Below are positions 31,090 through 38,851 of a stretch of 41,816 bases of DNA, piece after piece. The DNA is from a virus. The notes below the pieces were generated by a model, which worked only from the letters and a program-made list of their open reading frames with translations, was not told the DNA's origin and did not search any database. Position 1 is the stretch's first letter; each line of letters starts with the position of its first letter. The stretch is taken from IMG/VR virus record IMGVR_UViG_3300025141_008636, positions 1-41,816 of that record, one strand, 5' to 3'. Made by a program: the position numbers and the translations under genes.

Positions 31090-32251
31090 AACGAACCTCT
31101 GGAACGTGAGTTATATACTGACCTTTAAATTCTGTTTCGTTCTCACGAATATAATCTATAAAGTTCCACGCTCCAAGAAATGCATAATCATAATCATTAA
31201 TATTAATTGAATTTCTATCTACTACTGGTATGTGTGTACCAGGTTGTAATAAATTCTGTTTATCAGGTGTTGTGTCTGTAATACACTCCATTAATGACTC
31301 ATCTATACCACAATAATTGAAAACAATAGAAGATTTACAAGTTGCTCCAATACTTAAAACCTTTTTACCTTCTGATTTGGCTTTATATAATAATTCCAAC
31401 AAATCATCTTTTGACTTATCAACTCTATCAGCAAACTTTTTATAAGTTTCAAAATCATTCAAACCAAATTCTTCTTCTCGTTTTAAATTATCTCTAACTG
31501 AATCTTCTGATTCAATATTGCTTGCAAGTCTAGCAAATATTCTATTAGATCCACCATGAACTTGTAGGTTATCCACTCTAAATAATTCTAAACCGTATAG
31601 TTTCAATAAATTATTTAAAGACGTAACAGAAAACAAATGTGGATGCTCATCATATATTTGATCATAAGAATTTCTCTGTAAAACTGATAGACAAGATGGA
31701 TCTTCAAATACAAATATACCTCTACCTGATAATGTATTTTTAACAGCTTTAAATACACCATCTAAATCATTAATGTGAGAAATACAATTCGCAGAATAAA
31801 TTAAATCAAATTTACCATGATTATCTCTAATAGTTTTTGATAATTTAGTTGTCCAATAATCACCGTAAGTTTTATAACTCAATTCCTCATTCGTATATTT
31901 TGCAAAATTTCCACAAGGTTCTACACATATTGACTTATCTTTATCAAAATTCTTTATAAAAGTTCCGTCATTTGAACCTATTTCTAATACCTTATTTGGG
32001 TTAAATTCATTTTGTAACATTTTAGCAGTATTTTTAAAATGTTCTATCATGGGAACAGATTTAGATGTCCAATATGGATATTCAGCATTAAAATTTAATT
32101 CTGGTTTAACAAATTCTTTCATTGAAACTAACTTTGTATCTTCATCAAATACAACTTTCAAATTATAAAAAAATTCATTATCAATTTGTTCTTTGTTCAA
32201 AAATTTATTCCCCAAAGGTTGTCTACCTAAATCTAAAAATTCTCTCTTCAT
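31082..32251 (-). CDS. sugar C-methyltransferase (TylC3/NovU type)
   Basis: 389 aa, near the family's 400-415. SAM site KVLEIGSNDGTFI at 87-99; VEPCGNFAKYT at 110-120; YDEHPHLFS, corresponding to the family's YHEHxxYFS; C-terminal GTHIPVVDRNS, the family's PGTHIPI. These enzymes add a methyl group to C3 of 4-keto-2,6-dideoxy NDP-sugars (mycarose, noviose-type and others). The N-terminal zinc-binding CxxC usually found in the family is absent: the start reads LDLGRQPLGNKFL. It directly precedes the 2,3-dehydratase (8-nt overlap), which strongly supports a branched-chain deoxysugar. Confidence 0.88.
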   Translation of the reverse strand: MKREFLDLGRQPLGNKFLNKEQIDNEFFYNLKVVFDEDTKLVSMKEFVKPELNFNAEYPYWTSKSVPMIEHFKNTAKMLQNEFNPNKVLEIGSNDGTFIKNFDKDKSICVEPCGNFAKYTNEELSYKTYGDYWTTKLSKTIRDNHGKFDLIYSANCISHINDLDGVFKAVKNTLSGRGIFVFEDPSCLSVLQRNSYDQIYDEHPHLFSVTSLNNLLKLYGLELFRVDNLQVHGGSNRIFARLASNIESEDSVRDNLKREEEFGLNDFETYKKFADRVDKSKDDLLELLYKAKSEGKKVLSIGATCKSSIVFNYCGIDESLMECITDTTPDKQNLLQPGTHIPVVDRNSININDYDYAFLGAWNFIDYIRENETEFKGQYITHVPEVRCV

Positions 32252-33189
32252 TTAATTAGCTCCAATTTTTCTAAATAATTATCTCTATTAACATAGTGAT
32301 TTGCTTCTATCACATTTTGGTTTAATGGAAAAACTCTCTGAATTTGAAATGCTTGTGAATATCTTGATATAGCATCTATAATTCCACAATGAGTTCCAAT
32401 ATTAAGTTTCGCTTTACTTCTAATATAAAGTTGTAACCGAGTATCCATGTGTCTCATATCCAAACACTTATTAAAACTAAAGGGATATTCCTTTGGTTGT
32501 TTGTAAGTGTAATAAAAAAATGGTAGATCACCACATTTTTCTAATAATGATGTCATTATCATTTTATTACCTTCTTCATCATAAATAGTATCAGTTGTTG
32601 TAGAACGTCCTTCAAATCTACTAGTAATAACTAATCCTCCAAATTCATGGTCACCGGCGTATTCCTCTATAATTCTATCACCCCTCTGTTTTTCTTCATC
32701 TGTCCAATAAAATTCAGGTGTATAATCTTCCATTTCCTTATCTTCAAATTGCCAAAACTTTAACATCTGTTTAATTAAGGGTGTGTCTAATTTATTATCA
32801 TTATATGTTCTATAATGATCGTGAAATACTTCTCCGTCTATTTCATCTACAAATCCATCTACATAAGGATTATTATCAAAAATATAACTTACAGTTTTAA
32901 ATGGATTTTCCCAATTTCCCCAGTGGTCTTTTATATCACCAAATAATTTTTCAAGTAAATTTATAGATGGTAAATAGACTTTGCAATTTGGATATTTTTC
33001 TTTAAGTAGTCGTGGCATGGCAGATATGATTACCCAATCACCCAATCCGTGAGCGGTTCTCATAACCATAAATTTCTGTTTATTTAAATACTCATCCGGA
33101 ATATATATCTGTTCCGACACTTCAAAACCTAATTTTTCAACATCATCAACAGGATGTAACTGATTATCTAATATTCTCCAAAATATCAT
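32248..33189 (-). CDS. GT9-like (heptosyltransferase-type) protein
   Basis: 313 aa. FMVMRTAHGLGDWVIISAMP, then RLLKEKYPNCKVYLPS, gives the N-terminal GT9 pattern (GxGDxIxxxPxxxxLKxxYP). The C-terminal part, LNIGTHCGIIDAISRYSQAF, corresponds to the donor-site G-T-x-x-G region. GT9 members move heptose or related sugars in LPS cores; the donor here is unknown. 4-nt overlap with the methyltransferase. Confidence 0.75.
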   Translation of the reverse strand: MIFWRILDNQLHPVDDVEKLGFEVSEQIYIPDEYLNKQKFMVMRTAHGLGDWVIISAMPRLLKEKYPNCKVYLPSINLLEKLFGDIKDHWGNWENPFKTVSYIFDNNPYVDGFVDEIDGEVFHDHYRTYNDNKLDTPLIKQMLKFWQFEDKEMEDYTPEFYWTDEEKQRGDRIIEEYAGDHEFGGLVITSRFEGRSTTTDTIYDEEGNKMIMTSLLEKCGDLPFFYYTYKQPKEYPFSFNKCLDMRHMDTRLQLYIRSKAKLNIGTHCGIIDAISRYSQAFQIQRVFPLNQNVIEANHYVNRDNYLEKLELIK

Positions 33190-33810
33190 TTATATTCCCT
33201 TATAAAATTCATTTTGTTTTTCTTGACGTTCTATGTTTTTTGGATGGTAGAAACAAAACTCTTCTTCTTGTGGAAGAAATGTATGTTCTTTGTAACCAGT
33301 TAATTGCTCGTGTACTGGTTTTTCCCATCTTATATTCTGTCTGTTTCTCCAAATTCTACCTTGATAATCTGGAAAGTTTACCCAACCCTTATTATTTATT
33401 TGCCATCCCCATTTTTGTATATGTTCTTGTGTCAAACCGTCTACCGTATTAACCCGTGGTATCCAATATAAATCTACTGTTGGGTTTGCATTCAATACTG
33501 ATTTGATATTTTTTATTAACCATTTGTTAGGTAGTTCATCTGCATCTATATTTATAATATACTGACCTTTACACATGCGAGTCAAGTGATTTTTTTGACC
33601 AGCATAATCTTTATGAAGATTTCTCTGTTCAAATGTTATTTCATATATTGAACACATTGTATCAAGTATCTCTTTTGTCTTTTCATTATCTGAATAGTCG
33701 TCAAGAATTACTATCTCATCTTCTTCATCTTTATGTTTTACTAAAAATTGAATTAACTCTAATAACGAATCGGTTTCGTTGTGAGTTAATATGCTATAAC
33801 TTATTTTCAT
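33190..33810 (-). CDS. GT2-type glycosyltransferase (WaaE/KdtX-like)
   Basis: 206 aa. SYSILTHNETDSLLELIQFL, IVILDDYSDN, AGQKNHLTRMCKGQYI, IINIDADELP with DADE at 89-92, and KPVHEQLTGY. The DADE metal site and WEKPVHE motif match the LPS-core GT2 subfamily, shortened at the C-terminus. Abuts the GT9-like gene. Confidence 0.82.
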   Translation of the reverse strand: MKISYSILTHNETDSLLELIQFLVKHKDEEDEIVILDDYSDNEKTKEILDTMCSIYEITFEQRNLHKDYAGQKNHLTRMCKGQYIINIDADELPNKWLIKNIKSVLNANPTVDLYWIPRVNTVDGLTQEHIQKWGWQINNKGWVNFPDYQGRIWRNRQNIRWEKPVHEQLTGYKEHTFLPQEEEFCFYHPKNIERQEKQNEFYKGI

Positions 33811-34340
33811 TATTTTAATAACCCTTCTATATCATATGTAACTACTTTTATACTACTCATTTTGGTTTGAATATAACTTCTATAAATATCGTTCTTCTTT
33901 ATAATCTTTTTTAATTTCTTATCATATAACCTATCCATCTGCTTTACAGCTTCAGATTTTGATAATGGATTCCCACCCCTATCTTCTTTATAAGTTGGTA
34001 ATTTTAATCTTGTGTATGGATCTTTAAGAAGATTTCTATAAGGTAACTGATCATCATAATCTGTATCATCATCTTGATCTTCAACTATAAGTCTATTTCC
34101 CTTTTCCATTATTTCTTCAAATATCATTTTTATTTTAGATTCAATCAAATAATTCAGATTGATACCATGAATTTTAGATTCACTGTAATCATTCCAAAGA
34201 ACCAAAACCATGGGTTTCTTATCAAAAACTTTATCACCACTATACTTAAACTGAACTATTGTACCTGGATAGAGTGATTTTATTTTTGCAGGTTGTAAAT
34301 CAGTAACTCTTCTAGAGTGATTGTATTTTTGATGGGCCAT
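33810..34340 (-). CDS. conserved phage hypothetical protein
   Basis: 176 aa, basic. LYPGTIVQFKYSG, PMVLVLWND and KIHGINLNYL recall a small phage domain (pattern PLVLVL...LHGLNLNYL) seen in many tailed phages, whose role is unknown to me. A long acidic loop, DQDDDTDYDDQ, splits the protein; the C-terminal half (MDRLYDKKLKKIIKKNDIYR) is helical and basic. Non-sugar gene between GT2 and zinc-ribbon genes; 29-nt overlap upstream. Confidence 0.7.
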   Translation of the reverse strand: MAHQKYNHSRRVTDLQPAKIKSLYPGTIVQFKYSGDKVFDKKPMVLVLWNDYSESKIHGINLNYLIESKIKMIFEEIMEKGNRLIVEDQDDDTDYDDQLPYRNLLKDPYTRLKLPTYKEDRGGNPLSKSEAVKQMDRLYDKKLKKIIKKNDIYRSYIQTKMSSIKVVTYDIEGLLK

Positions 34341-34776
34341 CTGATTTTGCTCTTTTATTCATTTCAACCATAGCATCTAAAAATATATCATATATTTTTG
34401 GATTGTCTGTATCATACCTTTGTTTATAAAAACCATCACCATTTTCATTAGGATAATTTTTCTGTTCTTCTTCTGGTATATCTACCATTACGGCAAAAGC
34501 CCATTTCATTTCACCATCTATGTTTTCTGGATATAATGTACCAAATGGTAATGTAATCATCGATGGTATCCAAATTCTATCATTTACTTCTTTAGACCAA
34601 GATTGCATTTCTTCTGGCAATGTTTTATACATTTCATTATCTTCTTTAGTTCCAAGAAATTTAGTTGATGTTGCCATTCCACAATTTATACATTGTTGAG
34701 TTTCCATTGTTCCTTCATCACCTATTACGTGTAAAGATTTTTCATTACATAATGGACAATTTGATACTATTCTCAT
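34312..34776 (-). CDS. zinc-ribbon phage protein
   Basis: 154 aa. N-terminal zinc ribbon with C7/C10 (NCPLCNEKSL) and C29/C32 (QCINCGMAT), followed by a WIPSMITLPFGTLYPENIDG region and a helical C-terminus. Looks like a phage nucleic-acid or protein-binding factor; role unknown. 4-nt overlap with the GT4 gene. Confidence 0.72.
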   Translation of the reverse strand: MRIVSNCPLCNEKSLHVIGDEGTMETQQCINCGMATSTKFLGTKEDNEMYKTLPEEMQSWSKEVNDRIWIPSMITLPFGTLYPENIDGEMKWAFAVMVDIPEEEQKNYPNENGDGFYKQRYDTDNPKIYDIFLDAMVEMNKRAKSDGPSKIQSL

Positions 34777-36155
34777 ACTGGAGCTCCCGTTTGTTCTGTA
34801 ACTTTTTTTAATTTTGGTAATTTAATTTTTGATAATTCTTTATTTTCAGAACTTTCTACTTTTTTTAATTTTGGAAGATTTAAATTAACCTGTGATGGTA
34901 TGCTCTCCGTATATTTATCAACAATATTATTTAGTAGCTCTGTCATTTTCTTATGAGTAAATTTATTTCTATTTATATCCATCAAAGATTTGGCCTTATT
35001 CTTTACTTCGTATTCATTTTCAAAAACAAATGTAAGAGCTTTACTAGCCTGTAATTCATCCACTTCAAACCATTGACTTTGTTCTATAATTATATCTTTC
35101 CATCTTTGAGATTTTGGTACTTGTTGCAATTTACCTGATAAAAGGATTGATTTTTCAGTATCGAGAAAATCGATATGTCCACTCCAATTTGTGGCAATTA
35201 CAGGTAAACCAACCATCGTGGCTTCCTGCAATGGTCTACCGTAACCCTCGCCATGTGTTAATGATACAAAGGCTTTTACCTTTGGATGATTATAAAGATA
35301 ATTCATTTCTTTACCAGATAAATCACCATGTAACAGATATACATTTGGTAATTTCCAGTCAAAAGGAAATTGAGATTTAACTAATTTTATTTTATTTAAA
35401 ATATCTTCCCTATCCAGTAAAGAATAAGTAGCACCACTGGTTTTTAATATTAAAGATGGTTGTTTTTTCTTATTAGCAAATGTTTCATAAAAAACTTTAA
35501 TAGTTCTACCTAAATCTTTTCTATCTTCACCATAGCCACCTTTAGTCCATTGACCTACTGAAAGAAATGCAAATTTTTCAGGTACTTTTTCATTTAACAT
35601 ATCAAAGAAATCTGAATCTATTTCATCTACAGTTAAAGGTTTGTAAATATCTTCATTTGAACCTTCAAACACAACTTCCATTGGTTTTTCCAATTTCATT
35701 TCACCAACTTTTTGTTGTTTACCATCTGGTAATTGTTGAACCTTATCATATACAGAATTAACAAATCCATATTTAGAATGTTCTGATGGAACGATGTTTA
35801 AATGCATTTTATTACAACCTTCTAACCAAGCCTGAGATACTGCGTTTGTTTCAATACCCGCAGTTATTCCAATATTTACTTTACCGTGAGTTTCAAATTC
35901 ATTTGGAATACGAATATCTACATATACATCTGGTTGTCTATCCATTTGTGGATGTGGTAAAATACAATCTATAATTTGTTTATCTCTTATATTATTTTTA
36001 TCTAACGCATTTCTTGGACACTCACCCCAACGAACATCAAGAATTTTAATATCGTATTTGTCTGAATCTAAAAATGACTGAACTAAATCTCTAGCATGGG
36101 ACCCATATCCACTTCTTGATGTTACTGGTGCACATATTAACATTAATTTTTTCAT
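34773..36155 (-). CDS. GT4-type glycosyltransferase with repeated LPKLKKV tail
   Basis: 460 aa from the ATG at 36155, 1 nt after the upstream stop. GT-B fold: CAPVTSRSGYGSHARDLVQS start, VVFEGSNEDIYKP in the linker, and HGEGYGRPLQEATMVGLPVI at 301-320 with the donor-binding Glu pair. The tail has two copies of LPKLKKV (within NLPKLKKVESS and KLPKLKKVTEQ), a short basic repeat that may anchor to another protein. Same length as the neighbour 36157..37539 and likely a distant duplicate. Confidence 0.85.
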   Translation of the reverse strand: MKKLMLICAPVTSRSGYGSHARDLVQSFLDSDKYDIKILDVRWGECPRNALDKNNIRDKQIIDCILPHPQMDRQPDVYVDIRIPNEFETHGKVNIGITAGIETNAVSQAWLEGCNKMHLNIVPSEHSKYGFVNSVYDKVQQLPDGKQQKVGEMKLEKPMEVVFEGSNEDIYKPLTVDEIDSDFFDMLNEKVPEKFAFLSVGQWTKGGYGEDRKDLGRTIKVFYETFANKKKQPSLILKTSGATYSLLDREDILNKIKLVKSQFPFDWKLPNVYLLHGDLSGKEMNYLYNHPKVKAFVSLTHGEGYGRPLQEATMVGLPVIATNWSGHIDFLDTEKSILLSGKLQQVPKSQRWKDIIIEQSQWFEVDELQASKALTFVFENEYEVKNKAKSLMDINRNKFTHKKMTELLNNIVDKYTESIPSQVNLNLPKLKKVESSENKELSKIKLPKLKKVTEQTGAPV

Positions 36156-36156
36156 C

Positions 36157-37539
36157 TTAAACTGCCTCCAATGTATATTTCTCTCTAGGCATCCACTTTT
36201 CAAATGCAGTATCCATACCATCTATAAAACCTTGAGATAGATGTTCTCCTGTCATTTTAGCATCATCACCTAATACCCATTTTCTTCCAACCTCACCACA
36301 TCTTTCTCTTTTTTCAGGTCCTTCATTGTACCATTCTAAAAGTGCATTACCAGCGTCTTCATACTGACATCTATCATCAAAAATATATGGTGTAAGTGGT
36401 GAACCACATAATGATATGTTAGATGGAAATACTGGTTTAACCCACTCACCGTGTTCTTTATATTTACCTCTGTGATTTGAACCCAACTCAATATAATCAT
36501 CAGCCGTGAGATATGAACCATCTTCTTTTGTAAATCCACACTGATCTTGCATACCACCGGTCACATTTACTACTATTGGTGTTCCTACAGTAAGTGCTTC
36601 AAGTGAACCTAAACCAAATCCTTCATTTGATGCAAGATTGATATAAACATCAACTGAATTATAGAGGAAATTCATTTCTTCATCTTGCATTGGACCACTA
36701 ATATCGTGAGTAAAAATAACAGGATATTCAGGAAGTAATGTTTGACATACTGCTCTCATATCAGTTCCATTCTCATCACTTACTGCTGAGTGCCATACAA
36801 ATACACAATCTTTTCTTTGTTCCGGTGTAAGTTTATCCATCATATGTTTATATGCTAACGCAACATCACCTGGATTCTTTCTACGAATATTTCTGTTAAG
36901 AAATAGAATCTTAAATTTATATTTATCTAATCCATATTTTTGTTGAAATTTTATATAATTGTTATTATCTGGATGAACTTTAAAAAATCGTTTAGATGTA
37001 ACTCCATGAGGTACATATTTTAATTTCCAATTATCACAATAACCATAATCTTTTAAAATTCTATTATTTAATCCGTATGTCTGTTTTGATATTGACATAA
37101 GTAAATCAGAACTTCTATAAAAATCTCTATTATATTGTGGATCTGGCAAATCATCCCATATATTGTAATAAAAAATCGGCATTGTTTGTCTGATTTCATG
37201 TTCCATATTATAAAACCAAATCCAAAATCGGGGGTCCGTGAAATGTAAAATGGCATCTGGTTTTTCCATTTCTATGATTTGTCTCAATATATCTGGATTA
37301 CCATAACCAGTAACGGGATAAATTTTAAGATAGGCGTCTTTTATTCCAGTTTCCTGTCTTACTGCACTATTCATATCGATAATTTTACCCTGTTCTGGAT
37401 GTTTTACAGCTCCAGCTATCTGAACCCACTCATATTTATGCAATGTTCCCATTACAAATTCTTTTGATTGAGTCGCTATTCCTGAATGCATCCTTAAATC
37501 ATCTGACATTAAGAGTATCTTCTTCTTTTTACCCGCCAT
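36157..37539 (-). CDS. GT4-type glycosyltransferase
   Basis: 460 aa. SDDLRMHSGIATQSKEFV start; VPHGV at 176-180; NRNIRRKNPGDVALAYKHMM; ASNEGFGLGSLEALTVGTPI at 303-322 with the E-x7-E pattern of GT4. No membrane segment. First transferase gene of the island, with AAGGAG 8 nt before the ATG. Confidence 0.87.
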   Translation of the reverse strand: MAGKKKKILLMSDDLRMHSGIATQSKEFVMGTLHKYEWVQIAGAVKHPEQGKIIDMNSAVRQETGIKDAYLKIYPVTGYGNPDILRQIIEMEKPDAILHFTDPRFWIWFYNMEHEIRQTMPIFYYNIWDDLPDPQYNRDFYRSSDLLMSISKQTYGLNNRILKDYGYCDNWKLKYVPHGVTSKRFFKVHPDNNNYIKFQQKYGLDKYKFKILFLNRNIRRKNPGDVALAYKHMMDKLTPEQRKDCVFVWHSAVSDENGTDMRAVCQTLLPEYPVIFTHDISGPMQDEEMNFLYNSVDVYINLASNEGFGLGSLEALTVGTPIVVNVTGGMQDQCGFTKEDGSYLTADDYIELGSNHRGKYKEHGEWVKPVFPSNISLCGSPLTPYIFDDRCQYEDAGNALLEWYNEGPEKRERCGEVGRKWVLGDDAKMTGEHLSQGFIDGMDTAFEKWMPREKYTLEAV

Positions 37540-37554
37540 AATCTTTAATCTCCT

Positions 37555-37749
37555 TTATAAATTGCTACCGCTAATTGTTAAGTTGTTGTGTGTTTCTAAT
37601 TTGTTTTTATAGTTTTCATCTGTTAAATATAAATTGATTGAACGATTTGTTAGTTTTTGTAAAGTCATTTTTGTATTTACCGTTCTTGCTTTAAATCTCT
37701 TGTATAAATCTTCAAGAATCTTAACAGATGTAAGTTTCGAATTATCCAT
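37555..37749 (-). CDS. 64-aa ribbon-helix-helix-like protein
   Basis: Begins MDNSKLTSVKILEDLYKRFK at the ATG at 37749, which has GGAGAAGG upstream; an earlier TTG lies in this ribosome site and is rejected. A beta strand (TSVKILEDLYK) followed by helices (TLQKLTNRSINLYL) matches small Arc/CopG-like DNA-binding proteins. It stands at the head of the glycan island, so it could regulate it (inference). Confidence 0.65.
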   Translation of the reverse strand: MDNSKLTSVKILEDLYKRFKARTVNTKMTLQKLTNRSINLYLTDENYKNKLETHNNLTISGSNL

Positions 37750-37805
37750 AACCTTCTCCAATGTGTTGTATATGTATATATATAAGTATATATAAATATA
37801 AAAAA
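37750..37805. other. very AT-rich intergenic segment
   Basis: This 56-bp gap is nearly pure A/T with long TA alternations, the largest such block in the right half. No copy of the 18-bp-spacer promoter is present. Alternating TATA runs could act as a weak or phage-specific promoter, or just be melted DNA ahead of the glycan island; I cannot decide. Confidence 0.45.
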
Positions 37806-38207
37806 CTAATGAATTATTATTGTTTTCTTTCCAAATTTTTCTGCATATCTAATAGTTGACATTGTTCCGTTTGATATCCAACCTTTAGGTACAAATCCAA
37901 CTACCATATCAGATGTTCCGGCTATTATCTTATTTCTTGCAAAGTAATTTTTAACGTGATACGGTTTTCCATAACGAGATTCAGGTAAAGTACAAAATAA
38001 ATTATGACATTCATGAAATGGTGGATATTCTTCATATTGTAATCCGAGTTCTAATGCATATTTCTTAGCATATCTATCAGCACCATCTCTACAACCACCA
38101 CTCACTATTATTGTATCAATACCGTGTTCTTGTTTGAGTTTAAAAATAAAGTCTTTTATCTTTTTTTTATTTTCATATCTACGAGAACCAACAATACCTA
38201 TTTTCAT
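37806..38207 (-). CDS. SLOG/DUF2493-type nucleotide-binding protein
   Basis: 133 aa from the ATG at 38207, which overlaps the SET gene's stop (ATGA). MKIGIVGSRRYENK then IIVSGGCRDGADRYAKKYAL match the SLOG (YspA/DprA-related) pattern GSR...SGG..GAD..A. FARNKIIAGTSDMVVGFV and GTMSTIRYAEKFGKKTIII complete the fold. SLOG proteins bind nucleotides or their derivatives and occur in phage and defence systems. Adjacent to the SET-domain gene. Confidence 0.82.
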   Translation of the reverse strand: MKIGIVGSRRYENKKKIKDFIFKLKQEHGIDTIIVSGGCRDGADRYAKKYALELGLQYEEYPPFHECHNLFCTLPESRYGKPYHVKNYFARNKIIAGTSDMVVGFVPKGWISNGTMSTIRYAEKFGKKTIIIH

Positions 38208-38500
38208 TTCCAATCTTCCATTGGTTGTTCTAAATATGGCTGTTCTCTGTAATCTACAGTTATTTCCTCACCCCCCATAATATCTCCTTTAGCAATTATT
38301 AAATTAAGATTATCTCGTGTTTCTACTATACAATTTGGATTTTCCGAATGGTTATAATACCCATGAGTTGTCATATACCAAAAACCATCGTAATATACAT
38401 GACTAACACCTATTATACCACCAATTTTTAAATTCATAGGAGTAAAAACTCCAACGCCATGAATGTGTGATTTATGATGATAAACTGGAACATATATCAT
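38204..38500 (-). CDS. SET-domain protein (putative lysine methyltransferase)
   Basis: 98 aa, a minimal SET domain. HGVGVFTPMNLKIGGII start (SET-N); the SAM-binding NHSENPNC at 50-57 (canonical NHSxxPN); the catalytic-end GEEITVDY at 77-84, then REQPY. It lacks post-SET Cys. Bacterial and viral mini-SETs can methylate lysines; the chlorovirus vSET is about the same size. Possible targets are host or phage DNA-binding proteins. 4-nt overlaps on both sides. Confidence 0.85.
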   Translation of the reverse strand: MIYVPVYHHKSHIHGVGVFTPMNLKIGGIIGVSHVYYDGFWYMTTHGYYNHSENPNCIVETRDNLNLIIAKGDIMGGEEITVDYREQPYLEQPMEDWK

Positions 38501-38850
38501 TCCCCATCTCTCTTTTTTATATGATTTATAATTTTTAAATATTGTGATATACCTTGTAATATATCACCATCAAATGTATATCTACCATTACTTTTTTCCG
38601 AATCAATTGAAAACCAAACATCTTCTTGAATTTTAGTGATTTTTGTATTTACTTCAAATAAAAGATGTTCATTACGCTTTACAAAATCTTTACATTCTTG
38701 TTCAGTTAAGTTTACATGCCAAAATACCACCTTAAAAAACTTACCAACAACATTGCTACATCTTCTTATATTTTCCAATATAACTTGTTCTGTATCTTTG
38801 TCCTTAGTAACATCATTAAGTTTCATTCCTAATGAATAATATTTCATCAT
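38497..38850 (-). CDS. unknown protein
   Basis: 117 aa from the ATG at 38850, 1 nt after the nuclease gene's stop; the open frame extends back to 38892 inside that gene. MKYYSLGMKLNDVTKDKDTE, then VVGKFFKVVFWHVNLTEQEC, and FEVNTKITKIQEDVWFSI suggest alpha/beta. A tail of basic residues (INHIKKRDGE). No motif recognised. Grouped with nuclease and SET genes. Confidence 0.65.
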   Translation of the reverse strand: MMKYYSLGMKLNDVTKDKDTEQVILENIRRCSNVVGKFFKVVFWHVNLTEQECKDFVKRNEHLLFEVNTKITKIQEDVWFSIDSEKSNGRYTFDGDILQGISQYLKIINHIKKRDGE

Positions 38851-38851
38851 A

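Noticed and set aside
37791-37798. TATAAATA, identical to the T4 late-promoter core, on the plus strand
   Set aside because: It points away from all genes in the window and lies in a pure A/T block where such an octamer arises by chance.
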